Assembly: GCF_002101735.1 (NCBI RefSeq) | Contig: NZ_LQPE01000103.1 | Coordinates: 1-64,000, forward strand | Source: Mycobacterium kyorinense | GTDB taxonomy: Bacteria > Actinomycetota > Actinomycetes > Mycobacteriales > Mycobacteriaceae | Direction of reading: 5' to 3' | Length of the DNA: 64,000 nt | Shown: positions 9,663 to 17,429 of the stretch, piece by piece | Numbering within the stretch: position 1 is the stretch's first letter | How the letters are laid out: each line of letters opens with the position of its first letter | Position numbers and translations under genes: made by a program | The notes under the pieces: model-generated | Told to the model about the DNA's origin: nothing | Databases searched by the model: none | The model's input: only the letters and a program-made list of their open reading frames with translations

Positions 9663-10156
9663 TGCGCGAGGTGCACGCCCGTCTTCCTGTCCAGCAAGAC
9701 GACGTTGGAGACAGGGTCGCGGTAGGCGTCCCAATACACGCCGCCGCGGACGACGGAACCTGCCGGCGCATTGCCCAGCACGACGTCCAGCGCGTCGGGT
9801 GCGTCGGAGGGCCGGGGCTTGTACGCGTCGGCGAACGGCGTGACGCCGACGAAGCTGAAGTCGGTCGCCATTTGGGACGGGGTGGGCACCCTGATCGCGT
9901 GGATCGCCACGTCGGCGCGTTCGACCGTGCTGTCGGGGAAGCTCTTGACCGGGACGCCGCTGCGCTGATAGCCGAAACCCGGCGGCGGATCGACGGGCTG
10001 GACGAAGCTGACCGTGACGTCGGCGATGATCTTGCCGGTGTCCACCCGCAGCGTGTCCCCGATGTGACCGATCGGCGCGTCGCCGGCCGACGCGGGGGGA
10101 GCGGCAACAAGCCCGGCGACAACGACGGTGATCAAGGCAACCAGCCAGCGGTGCAT
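9650..10156 (-). CDS. exported protein (Rv2668-like)
   Basis: The product is 168 aa. The ATG at 10156 is chosen because a strong Shine-Dalgarno GAGGAGG lies just upstream. The N-terminus is a Sec signal peptide: MHRW, a hydrophobic core, then PASAGDAP with cleavage likely after ASA. The mature protein has no recognised domain; its pattern of alternating short strands suggests a beta-rich fold. Function unknown. It is the first gene of a two-gene unit with the acetyltransferase. Confidence 0.85.
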   Translation of the reverse strand: MHRWLVALITVVVAGLVAAPPASAGDAPIGHIGDTLRVDTGKIIADVTVSFVQPVDPPPGFGYQRSGVPVKSFPDSTVERADVAIHAIRVPTPSQMATDFSFVGVTPFADAYKPRPSDAPDALDVVLGNAPAGSVVRGGVYWDAYRDPVSNVVLLDRKTGVHLAQWNL

Positions 10157-10202
10157 GTTCCCTCCTCGGCGACCTTCGCATGATGGCACATCCGCGAAGC
10201 GC

Positions 10203-10916
10203 TCAGTCCGTCTTCCCGGACACCAGGGATTCCAGCACCGCGGTCAGGTCGGCCTCCATCCGGACCTTGTCGATACCTGCACGGTGCAGCGGGCCCGCGC
10301 CGTCCTCCAGCTCGAGCAGTGCGAGCAAGAGGTGCTCTGTGCCAATGTAGTTGTGACCCAAGCGAAGTGCTTCGCGGAAGGTCAGCTCGAGCGCCTTGCG
10401 GGCCGGGCCGCTGAACGGGATAAGCGACGGCGGATTCTCGACTGCCGGCGGCAAAGTGACACTCGCGCGGACGGATTCGGCGTCGACCTGTTGCGCCGTC
10501 AGCAATTTGGTGGCCAGCGCCTCGGGGTCGCTGAGCACGCCCAGCACCAGGTGATCCGGAGTGATTTCCCCGTTGCGGGCCCCGTGCGCGGCATTCTGGG
10601 CGGCGACGACGGCGTTGCGCGCCCGGGGTGTGAAGCGCTCGAAACCCTGGTCGGGGTCGAGCGCCCGCGGCACGAAGCGCTTCTGGGCGGCCTGCTTGGT
10701 GACGCCCATGCTCTTGCCGATGTCGGTCCAGGAAGCGCCCGAGCGGCGGGCCTGGTCGACGAAGTGGCCGATCAAGTGGTCGGCGACCTCGCCGAGATGT
10801 TCGGCCGCCAGCACGGCGTCGCTGAGTTGGTCCAGCACGTCGGTGTGGACTTTCTTGATGGCGTTGATCAGCTCGTCGAGGCGGATCGGATGGGTAACGG
10901 ATGTCGGGTCGGACAT
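10203..10916 (-). CDS. clpC2: ClpC2, Clp N-domain protein with N-terminal helix-turn-helix
   Basis: The product is 237 aa and lacks the AAA modules of ClpC1. Residues 1-90 resemble a small DNA-binding region (SWTDIGKSMGVTKQAAQKRF looks like a helix-turn-helix). Residues 95-235 carry two Clp N-repeats (FTPRARNAVVAAQNAA and FSGPARKALELTFREA). The homologue Rv2667 is called ClpC2; recent work describes it as a protein that binds ClpC1-directed antibiotics such as cyclomarin and controls its own expression. The two palindromes upstream of this gene fit that autoregulation. No Shine-Dalgarno is visible, and a -10 at 10924-10929 suggests a leaderless mRNA. Confidence 0.92.
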   Translation of the reverse strand: MSDPTSVTHPIRLDELINAIKKVHTDVLDQLSDAVLAAEHLGEVADHLIGHFVDQARRSGASWTDIGKSMGVTKQAAQKRFVPRALDPDQGFERFTPRARNAVVAAQNAAHGARNGEITPDHLVLGVLSDPEALATKLLTAQQVDAESVRASVTLPPAVENPPSLIPFSGPARKALELTFREALRLGHNYIGTEHLLLALLELEDGAGPLHRAGIDKVRMEADLTAVLESLVSGKTD

Positions 10917-10919
10917 GCC

Positions 10920-10965
10920 GTCAACTCTAGGTTGACGACAGTGGATTCGTCAACCATGGGTTGAC
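10920..10965 (-). promoter_or_regulatory. clpC2 promoter with two operator palindromes
   Basis: Two 17-bp palindromes of the form GTCAAC-N5-GTTGAC lie at 10920-10936 and 10949-10965, with centres 29 bp apart. Read toward clpC2, TTGACG (10948-10953) is a good -35, followed by an 18-bp spacer and TAGAGT (10924-10929) as -10, ending seven bases before the ATG. One palindrome therefore covers the -35 and the other covers the -10. This is the arrangement expected of a repressor site, most simply for ClpC2 itself. Confidence 0.75.
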
Positions 10966-11013
10966 GTTCGCTGTCCGCGGGACAACCTCATCGGTGTGGT
11001 TGATGATGGAGCC

Positions 11014-11358
11014 ATGAAGCTTCTACCGGTGCTGGCGGTCGTCGCCGCCATGGTTGGGTTCGCGGCGCCGGCGCATGCCGACCCGAGCGGCGTCGATGCA
11101 GACTTTCTCTCTGCGCTCAACAAGGCGGGCATCACTTACGCGAGCGCGGATCAAGCCGTCGAGGCCGGCAAAGCGGCGTGCCAACTGCTGGACCAGGGAC
11201 AGTCGGACGTAGAAGTCGTCAAGAGGGTGACCGACCTCAATCCGGGATTCACGATCTCCGGTGCGGCCAAGTTCACTGCGATCGCGGCGAGCGCGTACTG
11301 CCCGCAATACGTGAATAGCGGCGGTGGCAATCCGAACGGCGGCGGCGACGCCAGTTAG
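11014..11358 (+). CDS. secreted DUF732 protein
   Basis: The product is 114 aa. The start is MKLLPVLAVV at 11014, after a weak GGAG Shine-Dalgarno. A Sec signal peptide ends at AHA-DPSG. The mature part has the DUF732 pattern: FLSALNKAGI, a central cysteine (AACQLL), NPGFTISGAAKFTAIAASAYCPQY with the second cysteine, and a short Gly/Asn-rich tail. The two cysteines probably form a disulfide. DUF732 proteins are small secreted mycobacterial proteins of unknown function. A paralogue lies at 12103-12429. Confidence 0.88.
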   Translation: MKLLPVLAVVAAMVGFAAPAHADPSGVDADFLSALNKAGITYASADQAVEAGKAACQLLDQGQSDVEVVKRVTDLNPGFTISGAAKFTAIAASAYCPQYVNSGGGNPNGGGDAS

Positions 11359-11397
11359 CTTGGGCTAGAACGCCAACGGTCTCATCGGGCGCGAGCC

Positions 11398-11403
11398 TAG
11401 TAT
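11398..11403 (+). promoter_or_regulatory. -10 element of a leaderless promoter for the cupin gene
   Basis: TAGTAT matches TANNNT and ends six bases before the ATG at 11410. There is no Shine-Dalgarno, so the transcript is probably leaderless. Confidence 0.5.
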
Positions 11404-11409
11404 CCGTGG

Positions 11410-12093
11410 ATGGCTATTAATCGACGCAAGGTGCTCGGGGGAGCCGGCCTTGCCGGGGCCGCAGCGCTGGGCGGAGCGGGTGTCGACCGCGCTTTGTCCA
11501 ACAGCCCTTCCGGCTATCCAACAGTGAAGGACGAGCAAATGACCGACGACGCCGCACGCTTTGGTGACCCGCGGATACCGGCCGAGCTGATCACTGATCA
11601 ATCGCATGTCTTCCGTCTTGGCGCGCTGCCCACCACGGATTTCGACGGGGGCTCGCTGCGCCAAGCGCACGAGGACAACTTCCCGATCCTCAAGGGCCAG
11701 CAGGCCAGCGTGGTGTTTGTGACGTTGCAGCCCGGCGGTATTCGTGAGCCGCATTGGCATCCGAGCGCGTGGGAGATCAGCGTGGTTGTCAGCGGTGTAG
11801 CTACTTGGACACTGCTTGACCCGCAGGGGCATGACGAGAGTTTTGATGCCCATCCCGGCGACGTGGTATTCGCGCCGCAGGGTTCGTTGCACTACTTCGA
11901 GAACAAGGGTCGCGAAGACCTGCACGTGATCATCGTCTTCAATGCCAGCACTCAAGAAGGTAAGGACGACATAGGGATTGGCGCATCGATCAGCAAGCTG
12001 CCGCCGCGCGTGCTGTCGGCGGTGTTCGGTGTGCCCGCCGAGACCTTCAACTCGTTCAAGAAGATCGACAAGTCGATCACGATCCTGAAGTAG
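11410..12093 (+). CDS. cupin-domain protein with Tat-like N-terminus
   Basis: The product is 227 aa. The N-terminus NRRKVLGGAGLAGAAALGG looks like a twin-arginine signal or anchor. A single cupin domain follows. Motif 1 is GIREPHWHPSAWEISVVVSG, with two His and one Glu as metal ligands; motif 2 is GDVVFAPQGSLHYFEN, with the fourth ligand His. This is the oxalate-decarboxylase/germin type of cupin, but with one domain rather than two, so oxalate decarboxylase activity is only a possibility. It is convergent with the DUF732 gene nine bp away. Confidence 0.82.
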   Translation: MAINRRKVLGGAGLAGAAALGGAGVDRALSNSPSGYPTVKDEQMTDDAARFGDPRIPAELITDQSHVFRLGALPTTDFDGGSLRQAHEDNFPILKGQQASVVFVTLQPGGIREPHWHPSAWEISVVVSGVATWTLLDPQGHDESFDAHPGDVVFAPQGSLHYFENKGREDLHVIIVFNASTQEGKDDIGIGASISKLPPRVLSAVFGVPAETFNSFKKIDKSITILK

Positions 12094-12102
12094 GGAGCGC
12101 AG

Positions 12103-12429
12103 CTACTTGCTGTCGCCGCTTCCGCCCTGGATGTATTTGGGGCAGTACGCGACGGATGCGAGCGCGATGAACTTGGCCGCGTCCCGCTGTGCGAAACCGG
12201 GGTTAGCCTGCTGGAGTTGCGCGACGATGTCCGGCGCGCCTTTGCCGTCGTCGAGCATCCCGCACACCGCTTTGGCGCTCGCGACGGCGCGGTCCGGGCT
12301 CTGGTAGGAGATGCCGGCGTTCTTGAGCCCTTCCAGGAAGCCCGCATCGTCGCCGGAAGGTTCCGCGAACGCCGGCGCCGTCGAGCAGATCACCGCGGCA
12401 ACGGCGGTTAGCGCGAGTAGTGGTCTCAT
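12103..12429 (-). CDS. secreted DUF732 protein (paralogue of the 11.0-kb gene)
   Basis: The product is 108 aa from the ATG at 12429. The signal peptide ends at AFA-EPSG. The mature region repeats the DUF732 pattern seen at 11014-11358: FLEGLKNAGISYQSPD, AKAVCGMLDDGK, NPGFAQRDAAKFIALASVAYCPKY, with two cysteines. It converges on the cupin gene. Function unknown. The pair probably arose by local duplication. Confidence 0.87.
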   Translation of the reverse strand: MRPLLALTAVAAVICSTAPAFAEPSGDDAGFLEGLKNAGISYQSPDRAVASAKAVCGMLDDGKGAPDIVAQLQQANPGFAQRDAAKFIALASVAYCPKYIQGGSGDSK

Positions 12430-12481
12430 CGGTTGCTCATTGTCGCACCGCGGCGGCGTTGTCGCTCGGCGGGCGATTCGC

Positions 12482-12845
12482 GGTGGAGGGCCGGGTGCCA
12501 AACTGACTAACCCCGATGACTTCGCGGGCTATCCTCGCTCGCGTTACCGAAACGGCGACACCAAGTTGGCGCGTGCTGTCGCTGGCTACGCGTACAGCAA
12601 GCAATTGCAAAAATCACCGACAGTTACGTCGAGGCAGCGGGTCTCGCAGACGACCTCGACGAACTCAACTCCCTGCCCAGCGGTGCCGTGCTGAAAACCG
12701 CGGTTACAGCCTTGTTCAGCCTGGCCATGCCACCAGAGCTGCGTAAGCTCATCGCAGGAACCTCGGACGCCACAGTGCGCTGGGTCGCCGACGATGAGGG
12801 TTCCAACCATCTGCACCCACCGGTCTTCGGCGGTCGCCCCCGGAT
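12482..12845 (+). pseudogene. possible frameshifted coding remnant
   Basis: The 645-bp gap between 12430 and 13074 has no convincing intact gene. On the plus strand one frame from about 12482 reads KLTNPDDFAGYPRSRYRNGD and on to AYSKQLQK, then becomes low quality. A second frame from the run of five A at 12609-12613 continues as ITDSYVEAAGLADDLDELNS and ALFSLAMPPELRKLIAGTSD to about 12845. Adding one A to the run joins them into one protein-like sequence of roughly 120 residues. There is no start codon at the 5' side. The family is not recognised. From 12846 to 13074 I see nothing supportable. Confidence 0.35.
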
Positions 12846-13074
12846 AGTTCATCGTGATCGAGCAAGGGCGGCAAGGGGGTTGACCCGTTGGGTGGCCCGC
12901 CGCCCCGGGTGCCGCGCATGGTGCCTAAGGCGAGGCGTATTACGCGTGCATTTCCGAGGAGTCAACATGCCGCCTGTTGAACGCCTCCGGCGAAATGGAC
13001 GCGCCTTTGGATGCTGATAGGTCAAACCGCTTTTGCGCCGCTCCTGCGACGCCATCATCGTCAGGTACGTGAGG

Positions 13075-13299
13075 CTACTTATCTGGACGCCGCACTACTT
13101 CTAGGTCATTTTCCGCGACGGTGACCAAGGCCTGGGTGACGCCGTCGGAGTCTGCAAATTCCACTTCATATGCTGGAGGGAGGTCTCTATCCGAATACTT
13201 CGTATAGTCCATGACGACGACGCCGCTCGAACCGGCCGGAAGGTTGTGTTCCGGCAGCGGCCGCAGTAACCGAACTACGTCGTACTCTTCGGGTTTCAT
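13075..13299 (-). CDS. DUF4926 protein, probable immunity protein
   Basis: The product is 74 aa. It matches the short DUF4926 pattern: YDVVRLLRPLPEHNLPAGSSGVVV, PPAYEVEFADSDGVTQALVTV and a final DLEVV. DUF4926 genes are often found directly downstream of toxins ending in a DUF6883-type domain, as here: it begins 15 bp after the stop of the WXG100-type toxin gene on the same strand. The inferred role is a cytosolic inhibitor of that toxin's C-terminal domain. Base composition around it is lower in G+C than the flanking core genes. Confidence 0.75.
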   Translation of the reverse strand: MKPEEYDVVRLLRPLPEHNLPAGSSGVVVMDYTKYSDRDLPPAYEVEFADSDGVTQALVTVAENDLEVVRRPDK

Positions 13300-13314
13300 A
13301 TCATCTCAGTTCGT

Positions 13315-14667
13315 TCATCTGCTGGTGGGAATCGCAGTTACCAACCGCACAACGCCATCATTGTTCCGTATCCAAGCGAATGTCACGTCAATAGTCTTTC
13401 CATTTGCTCCTGTGATCGGTATAACTTGGTTGAACTTCGTTCCATATTGTGTAACCCCCGTTTCTACGGCTTTGCTTTCGTCAAACACTATTTGCCTTGC
13501 AAGGTCGGGCGCATTTTGTCGATTGAAACCAAGCGCTTGCTCAAACCAATTCGCCTTTGGTCCGCCCGCTTCATGGTCTGGATTAAGCAAGTACCTCTCA
13601 AGCTTGTCCATGACACTTTCTTGCGAAAGCCTGGCCGCCTCTGCCCCTTCGATCCCGCCAGCGCCGCCACGACCCGCCGTCTCTGCCGCGAAGATCGTTG
13701 GACGTGCCCTGAGAAGCGGACCCAATTCAGATATTGAGCGAGCAGCGGCGCCGGCTGCACTTACCGCCGGCATGGCCGACATCTCGGCCGCGGCCCGGAA
13801 AGCCCGAATAATTTCGGCGATGCGAGCCCCGGTGGCGGTCAGCCGACTGACATCGACGATCTTTGAGACGCCCTCGCTGGCGCCGGCAGTGAACGGAACC
13901 AGCACGGCCGCAACAACTTCTGTGACTGCGACGGTGGCGCCTAGCACCTCCATCTCATGGATGATCTTGTGATGGGCGTCGTCGATAGCTGATGCATAGT
14001 CATCGCAGCACTTGGCCGCGACGTCGCAACCGTCGGCAGCGGAGTTGAGCGCGTCGCGTGCCTTGTTGCAGTTGGCGACGATGGCCGGTATTTCCGGGGA
14101 TTTCTGACGCGCTACGTAGAGTGTTGCGCTATTGGCAAGGAATGCTGCGGCGCGAAGCCCGGCTGCGGCGTTACGCCAGGCTTGAGCGGCATCGTGCAAC
14201 TGGGCTTGGTGACCGTTAGGCCACACTTCGCCTTGCACGTATGCCTGAATTGTGTGCCACCACCCGGGCACGTCGCCGTGGCCACCTTCAGCCGACGGGA
14301 TTTCCGGTTCCAGGAAAACTGGAACGCTGGCGGGGGGAACCGCGGGCGCGTTGGGGCTGTTGATCGCGGACTGCTGGTCGCCGTTGGCGTGGTTGACCGC
14401 GGTCGCGTGCAGCAGGTCGCTGACTTGTCCGGCAGCGATCACCGCCACCGAAGCGGACTCCATGACACCGCTGGCGCCGTCGCGCCCCCCACACAGCGGA
14501 TCGTACTTCGAGGCCCACGCGTGCGCCCCGTTGTCGGTGCCGGCCATCCCGGCTGAGCCTTTAAGCACCCCGGCCAGCCGGGTGACCGCCGCGGCCGCCT
14601 CGTCGTGAACTTCCCGCCAGCCATCCCCCGCCTGTTTGATGGCCTGCGGCTCAACATCTTGGGTCAC
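13315..14667 (-). CDS. type VII polymorphic toxin, WXG100-like N-terminus and DUF6883-type C-terminus
   Basis: The product is 450 aa from the GTG at 14667, which overlaps the upstream stop as GTGA; a GTG at 14673 is the alternative. The first half is helical and carries WXG/EspB-like spacing and an Ala-rich middle with a hydrophobic stretch (EVLGATVAVTEVVAAVLVPF) typical of ESX or LXG effector carriers. The last 95 residues begin LERYLLNPDHEAGGPKANWF and end ITGANGKTIDVTFAWIRN, which I read as a DUF6883-type tip. Composition drops sharply at the tip: 25 of 60 bases are G or C at 13381-13440 against 39 of 60 at 14161-14220. The enzymatic activity of the tip is unknown. Confidence 0.75.
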   Translation of the reverse strand: MTQDVEPQAIKQAGDGWREVHDEAAAAVTRLAGVLKGSAGMAGTDNGAHAWASKYDPLCGGRDGASGVMESASVAVIAAGQVSDLLHATAVNHANGDQQSAINSPNAPAVPPASVPVFLEPEIPSAEGGHGDVPGWWHTIQAYVQGEVWPNGHQAQLHDAAQAWRNAAAGLRAAAFLANSATLYVARQKSPEIPAIVANCNKARDALNSAADGCDVAAKCCDDYASAIDDAHHKIIHEMEVLGATVAVTEVVAAVLVPFTAGASEGVSKIVDVSRLTATGARIAEIIRAFRAAAEMSAMPAVSAAGAAARSISELGPLLRARPTIFAAETAGRGGAGGIEGAEAARLSQESVMDKLERYLLNPDHEAGGPKANWFEQALGFNRQNAPDLARQIVFDESKAVETGVTQYGTKFNQVIPITGANGKTIDVTFAWIRNNDGVVRLVTAIPTSR

Positions 14668-14951
14668 GGCCACATCGCGGTGTTGATCGCGATCACCTCG
14701 GTGTAGTTGCGGTGCGCTGTTTTGGCTGCCGCACGCAACTCGGCCACGGCTTCACGCATTTCCTCAGCTGCGGCCATCCATTCGTTGTGGCGGGCCTGAT
14801 GCTGCTCGGCGGCACTGCCGAACCAACCTTCGTGTAGCTGCGCAATCTGCTGGTCAACATCTGCGGCAATGCTCTCGGCGCGCTGCTCGAACGCTTCAAG
14901 GCGATCAACGAATGCCGACAGCTCCTCCAGCTCGATGCGGTAGCGATTCAT
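14664..14951 (-). CDS. WXG100-family protein
   Basis: The product is 95 aa, the usual EsxA/EsxB length. It is two helices with a turn motif WFG (GWFGSAAEQH, residues 43-45) in the middle. There is no canonical YxxxD/E tail. The start ATG overlaps the upstream stop as ATGA, and its stop overlaps the toxin's GTG. It probably pairs with the next WXG100 protein or with the toxin's N-terminus as a secretion partner for an ESX system. Confidence 0.8.
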   Translation of the reverse strand: MNRYRIELEELSAFVDRLEAFEQRAESIAADVDQQIAQLHEGWFGSAAEQHQARHNEWMAAAEEMREAVAELRAAAKTAHRNYTEVIAINTAMWP

Positions 14952-15250
14952 AAGCCGGCTGAGTCCAGTGCTTGCGCCGCGTCGTCATCCCCTGACTCGT
15001 AGAGGACAGCGGCGCGAGCCAACTTGTCCGCCGAATCCTTGAGCATCTCGGTCAGCTTCGACGCACCCTCGTGCCATTGATCCCACTTCGGCCGGTAAGC
15101 CGAAGCTGCGACACCGATCCAGCTGTGCGACAAGTTTTCCCACCCGTTGCGAAGGCGGTCGAGTTCCTCGTGTAACTCCACGGCGTGATTAGCGACGGTA
15201 TGCGCCGCGTTGAAGGGGGCATCGGTGTTAACGCTCAGCGGTTCAGGCAC
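14948..15250 (-). CDS. WXG100-family protein with YxxxD secretion signal
   Basis: I place the start at the GTG at 15250, because a strong GGAGGGA lies eight bases upstream. That gives exactly 100 aa, whereas a longer frame from a TTG at 15391 has no Shine-Dalgarno and a non-helical extension. WIG (residues 44-46) is the helix turn and YESGD (84-88) matches the YxxxD/E type VII secretion signal. It is the first gene of a four-gene unit: this gene, a second WXG100 gene, the toxin and the DUF4926 gene. Confidence 0.78.
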   Translation of the reverse strand: MPEPLSVNTDAPFNAAHTVANHAVELHEELDRLRNGWENLSHSWIGVAASAYRPKWDQWHEGASKLTEMLKDSADKLARAAVLYESGDDDAAQALDSAGL

Positions 15251-15406
15251 TTTCGCGCTCCCTCCATGCGGGCCTGTCTGGCTGGACGATGCATCGTGTT
15301 CTCCCAGCATAAGCGAGGGCCAGGCATGGTTAAGCAGCAAGATTTCGGTGTAAACGCCTTTTGTCTCTGGATCTACAACCACGCCTGACAACGCCCGCTA
15401 CGCGCA

Positions 15407-17266
15407 TTACTGGTTCCCAGATGCCGTATCGACAAGGCGACGCCGAAGCTCTTCAAACGGCTCCGGGCGAACAGATTCATCGAGCCGAGCACGAGTGAAG
15501 AGAGCTTGTATCAGGTCTGCGGATGTTCGGAATCTCCCTATTTTTTGGGTGAGCCTGGCGATAACCGGCTTCGGGTCTACAAGGGTCTTCCAGTCCTGTG
15601 GCCATCTCGCGGTAAGCCTTTCGCGCTCTTCAGCAAGAACCGTCGTGACCAAGTCCGCACGCCGCGTATTGACCGCGGCATAGCGTCTTAGGTACTCCTC
15701 GGTTCGAGCAAATCGGTCCCCTGACGATGTATCGGGTACTTCTGGGGGTGGCACGCGCCTCTTCAGCTCGGAGTTCACCAGGTCTTCAAGAACGTCTCCC
15801 TGAAGTGGAGTCGCCGCTTCCTCAAGCCAACTGTCAATCTCTGCCAGAGTTACAGTCTCGCCAATGCCTTCTAAAGTGGCCCGGATTAATGGTGCGTCCA
15901 GCAGCATCGATTCGATTGCACGCCGTGGCCAGATGTGCATATTCGGGTAATCAGCAATTAGCTGCGAGCGTTCCGCGTCTGTCATAAGGTCCCTATCGCG
16001 CAGACAAAGCCACGGCAGCACTGAAGGGACCGATATCAAGGTCGACATGGAAGCCATAACCTTTTGAGCGTCGCCGGCAACGACCACATGAGCCTTCCCG
16101 ATTTCCACGGGAAAGAGTAGCCGTAGCCATTGGGAGTCGGTATCTCCTTCCACGATGAGGAGCATATCGCTCTGAAATAGGTCAGCAGGGGTGATACCGA
16201 GGTCGGCAACCAGATCCACTTTCGCCGGATCGTCTTGAAGTTTCTGAACTTGGTTAGTGTCAATGTCCGATGGGGCATTGAGCTGAATGAGTCCACTGAC
16301 TGGTGACGCCGCGATCAAATTGACTGAATGACTAACTACGAGTATCTGTGAGCGGTCAGCAAGATTGGCCATTGACTCGAACAACGCCGCTTGGAGCGTC
16401 GGGTGTAGATGCTGTTCAGGTTCATCGATGCATAGGACTCCGCCAGAGGCTGAAAGCCTGCGGACGAAGAACATCATTGCCAGCATCTCTTGCTCTCCAC
16501 TGCTTAGCTCGGGCAGACCATGACGTTGTCCAGTTGGAAGCTCAATATGTATGTTGCTCCCGCGCGCCGGATCGTATTCAGGCAGCGAGAGCTGCTTGCC
16601 CGTCGCTGAATCAAAAGCGGATTTCAAAATGTTGTAGTCGTTTGGTATTGATAATCCCTGCCGAGCAGCAATGAACGACTGGTAGTCAAGTGTCACAAGA
16701 TAACTCGAGACGCTGGGTAACGACATTGGCGCGCGTTGGTTGATGAATTGGTCCATCATCTGGTTGCGTTCTTGTTGCATCCTATCCAAATTTAACATCG
16801 TGAGGTCAACGTTCGGATTAGGAGTATTTGGCACTAGTCTGCTGGCCGGCAGAAAGTCGACAATACTAAAAGGATTATCACGTTGGAAGATGGCAGTCCT
16901 CAGCGTCCGCGAGACTAAACTTTCATTACCCCCTCCGGCTCCCGTGCGCTCCCAGTGCATACGGTAAGTAATCGGTTCATTCTGCGACAGTGGAGGGCCA
17001 TTCTGCTGATGCCATTGGTGAACCACCAACCACTCGTCGTCCGTGAGGGTCATATCGAGTTCTATGGTCAACTGGTTTGACCATGGGCCCACCCTTTCGT
17101 GCATTTGGTACCGACCGGTCCAAGCACCGACGATTGCCTCTAAAATCAGCGACTTTCCCGCGCCATTCCGCCCGCTAATTGTGACTACCGGTTGCTTTTC
17201 TAGTTCATTGAGTTCGGCTCGCGCAATACCTTTGTAATTCAAAATCAAGATGCGGGAAAAACGCAC
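15407..17266 (-). CDS. OLD/PARIS-like ATPase fused to a TOPRIM (DUF4435-like) domain, defence candidate
   Basis: The product is 619 aa from the GTG at 17266, chosen because AAGGGG lies five bases upstream. N-terminal SMC/ABC-type ATPase: Walker A GRNGAGKS (32-39), signature LSSGEQE (254-260), Walker B VLCIDEPEQHLHP (277-289), and H-loop SHS (312-314). A TOPRIM-like domain follows with Glu in IVEGDTDSQW (E373) and a DxD in LRDRD (D424, D426). This is the architecture of OLD-family nucleases and of PARIS systems in which AriA and AriB are fused. G+C is low (24 of 60 at 16741-16800), so it was probably acquired. The target is unknown. Confidence 0.75.
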   Translation of the reverse strand: MRFSRILILNYKGIARAELNELEKQPVVTISGRNGAGKSLILEAIVGAWTGRYQMHERVGPWSNQLTIELDMTLTDDEWLVVHQWHQQNGPPLSQNEPITYRMHWERTGAGGGNESLVSRTLRTAIFQRDNPFSIVDFLPASRLVPNTPNPNVDLTMLNLDRMQQERNQMMDQFINQRAPMSLPSVSSYLVTLDYQSFIAARQGLSIPNDYNILKSAFDSATGKQLSLPEYDPARGSNIHIELPTGQRHGLPELSSGEQEMLAMMFFVRRLSASGGVLCIDEPEQHLHPTLQAALFESMANLADRSQILVVSHSVNLIAASPVSGLIQLNAPSDIDTNQVQKLQDDPAKVDLVADLGITPADLFQSDMLLIVEGDTDSQWLRLLFPVEIGKAHVVVAGDAQKVMASMSTLISVPSVLPWLCLRDRDLMTDAERSQLIADYPNMHIWPRRAIESMLLDAPLIRATLEGIGETVTLAEIDSWLEEAATPLQGDVLEDLVNSELKRRVPPPEVPDTSSGDRFARTEEYLRRYAAVNTRRADLVTTVLAEERERLTARWPQDWKTLVDPKPVIARLTQKIGRFRTSADLIQALFTRARLDESVRPEPFEELRRRLVDTASGNQ

Positions 17267-17429
17267 ATTCACCCCTTCGCGACGATTACGGGTCGATGTC
17301 CCCCTCGTTAAGCGAGAGTCCATCTGCATCATTGCAACTATGGCCGGTGTTTGCGCATGAATGCAGATCTGCATGTCATTGGTTTCACCTCAGCGACGCC
17401 AACTGTGCTCAGGTCAGCCGTGTCGGGCC

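Noticed and set aside
14948..15391. Longer version of the first WXG100 gene starting at TTG 15391
   Set aside because: No Shine-Dalgarno at that TTG; the GTG at 15250 has GGAGGGA at the right distance and gives exactly a 100-aa WXG100 protein.
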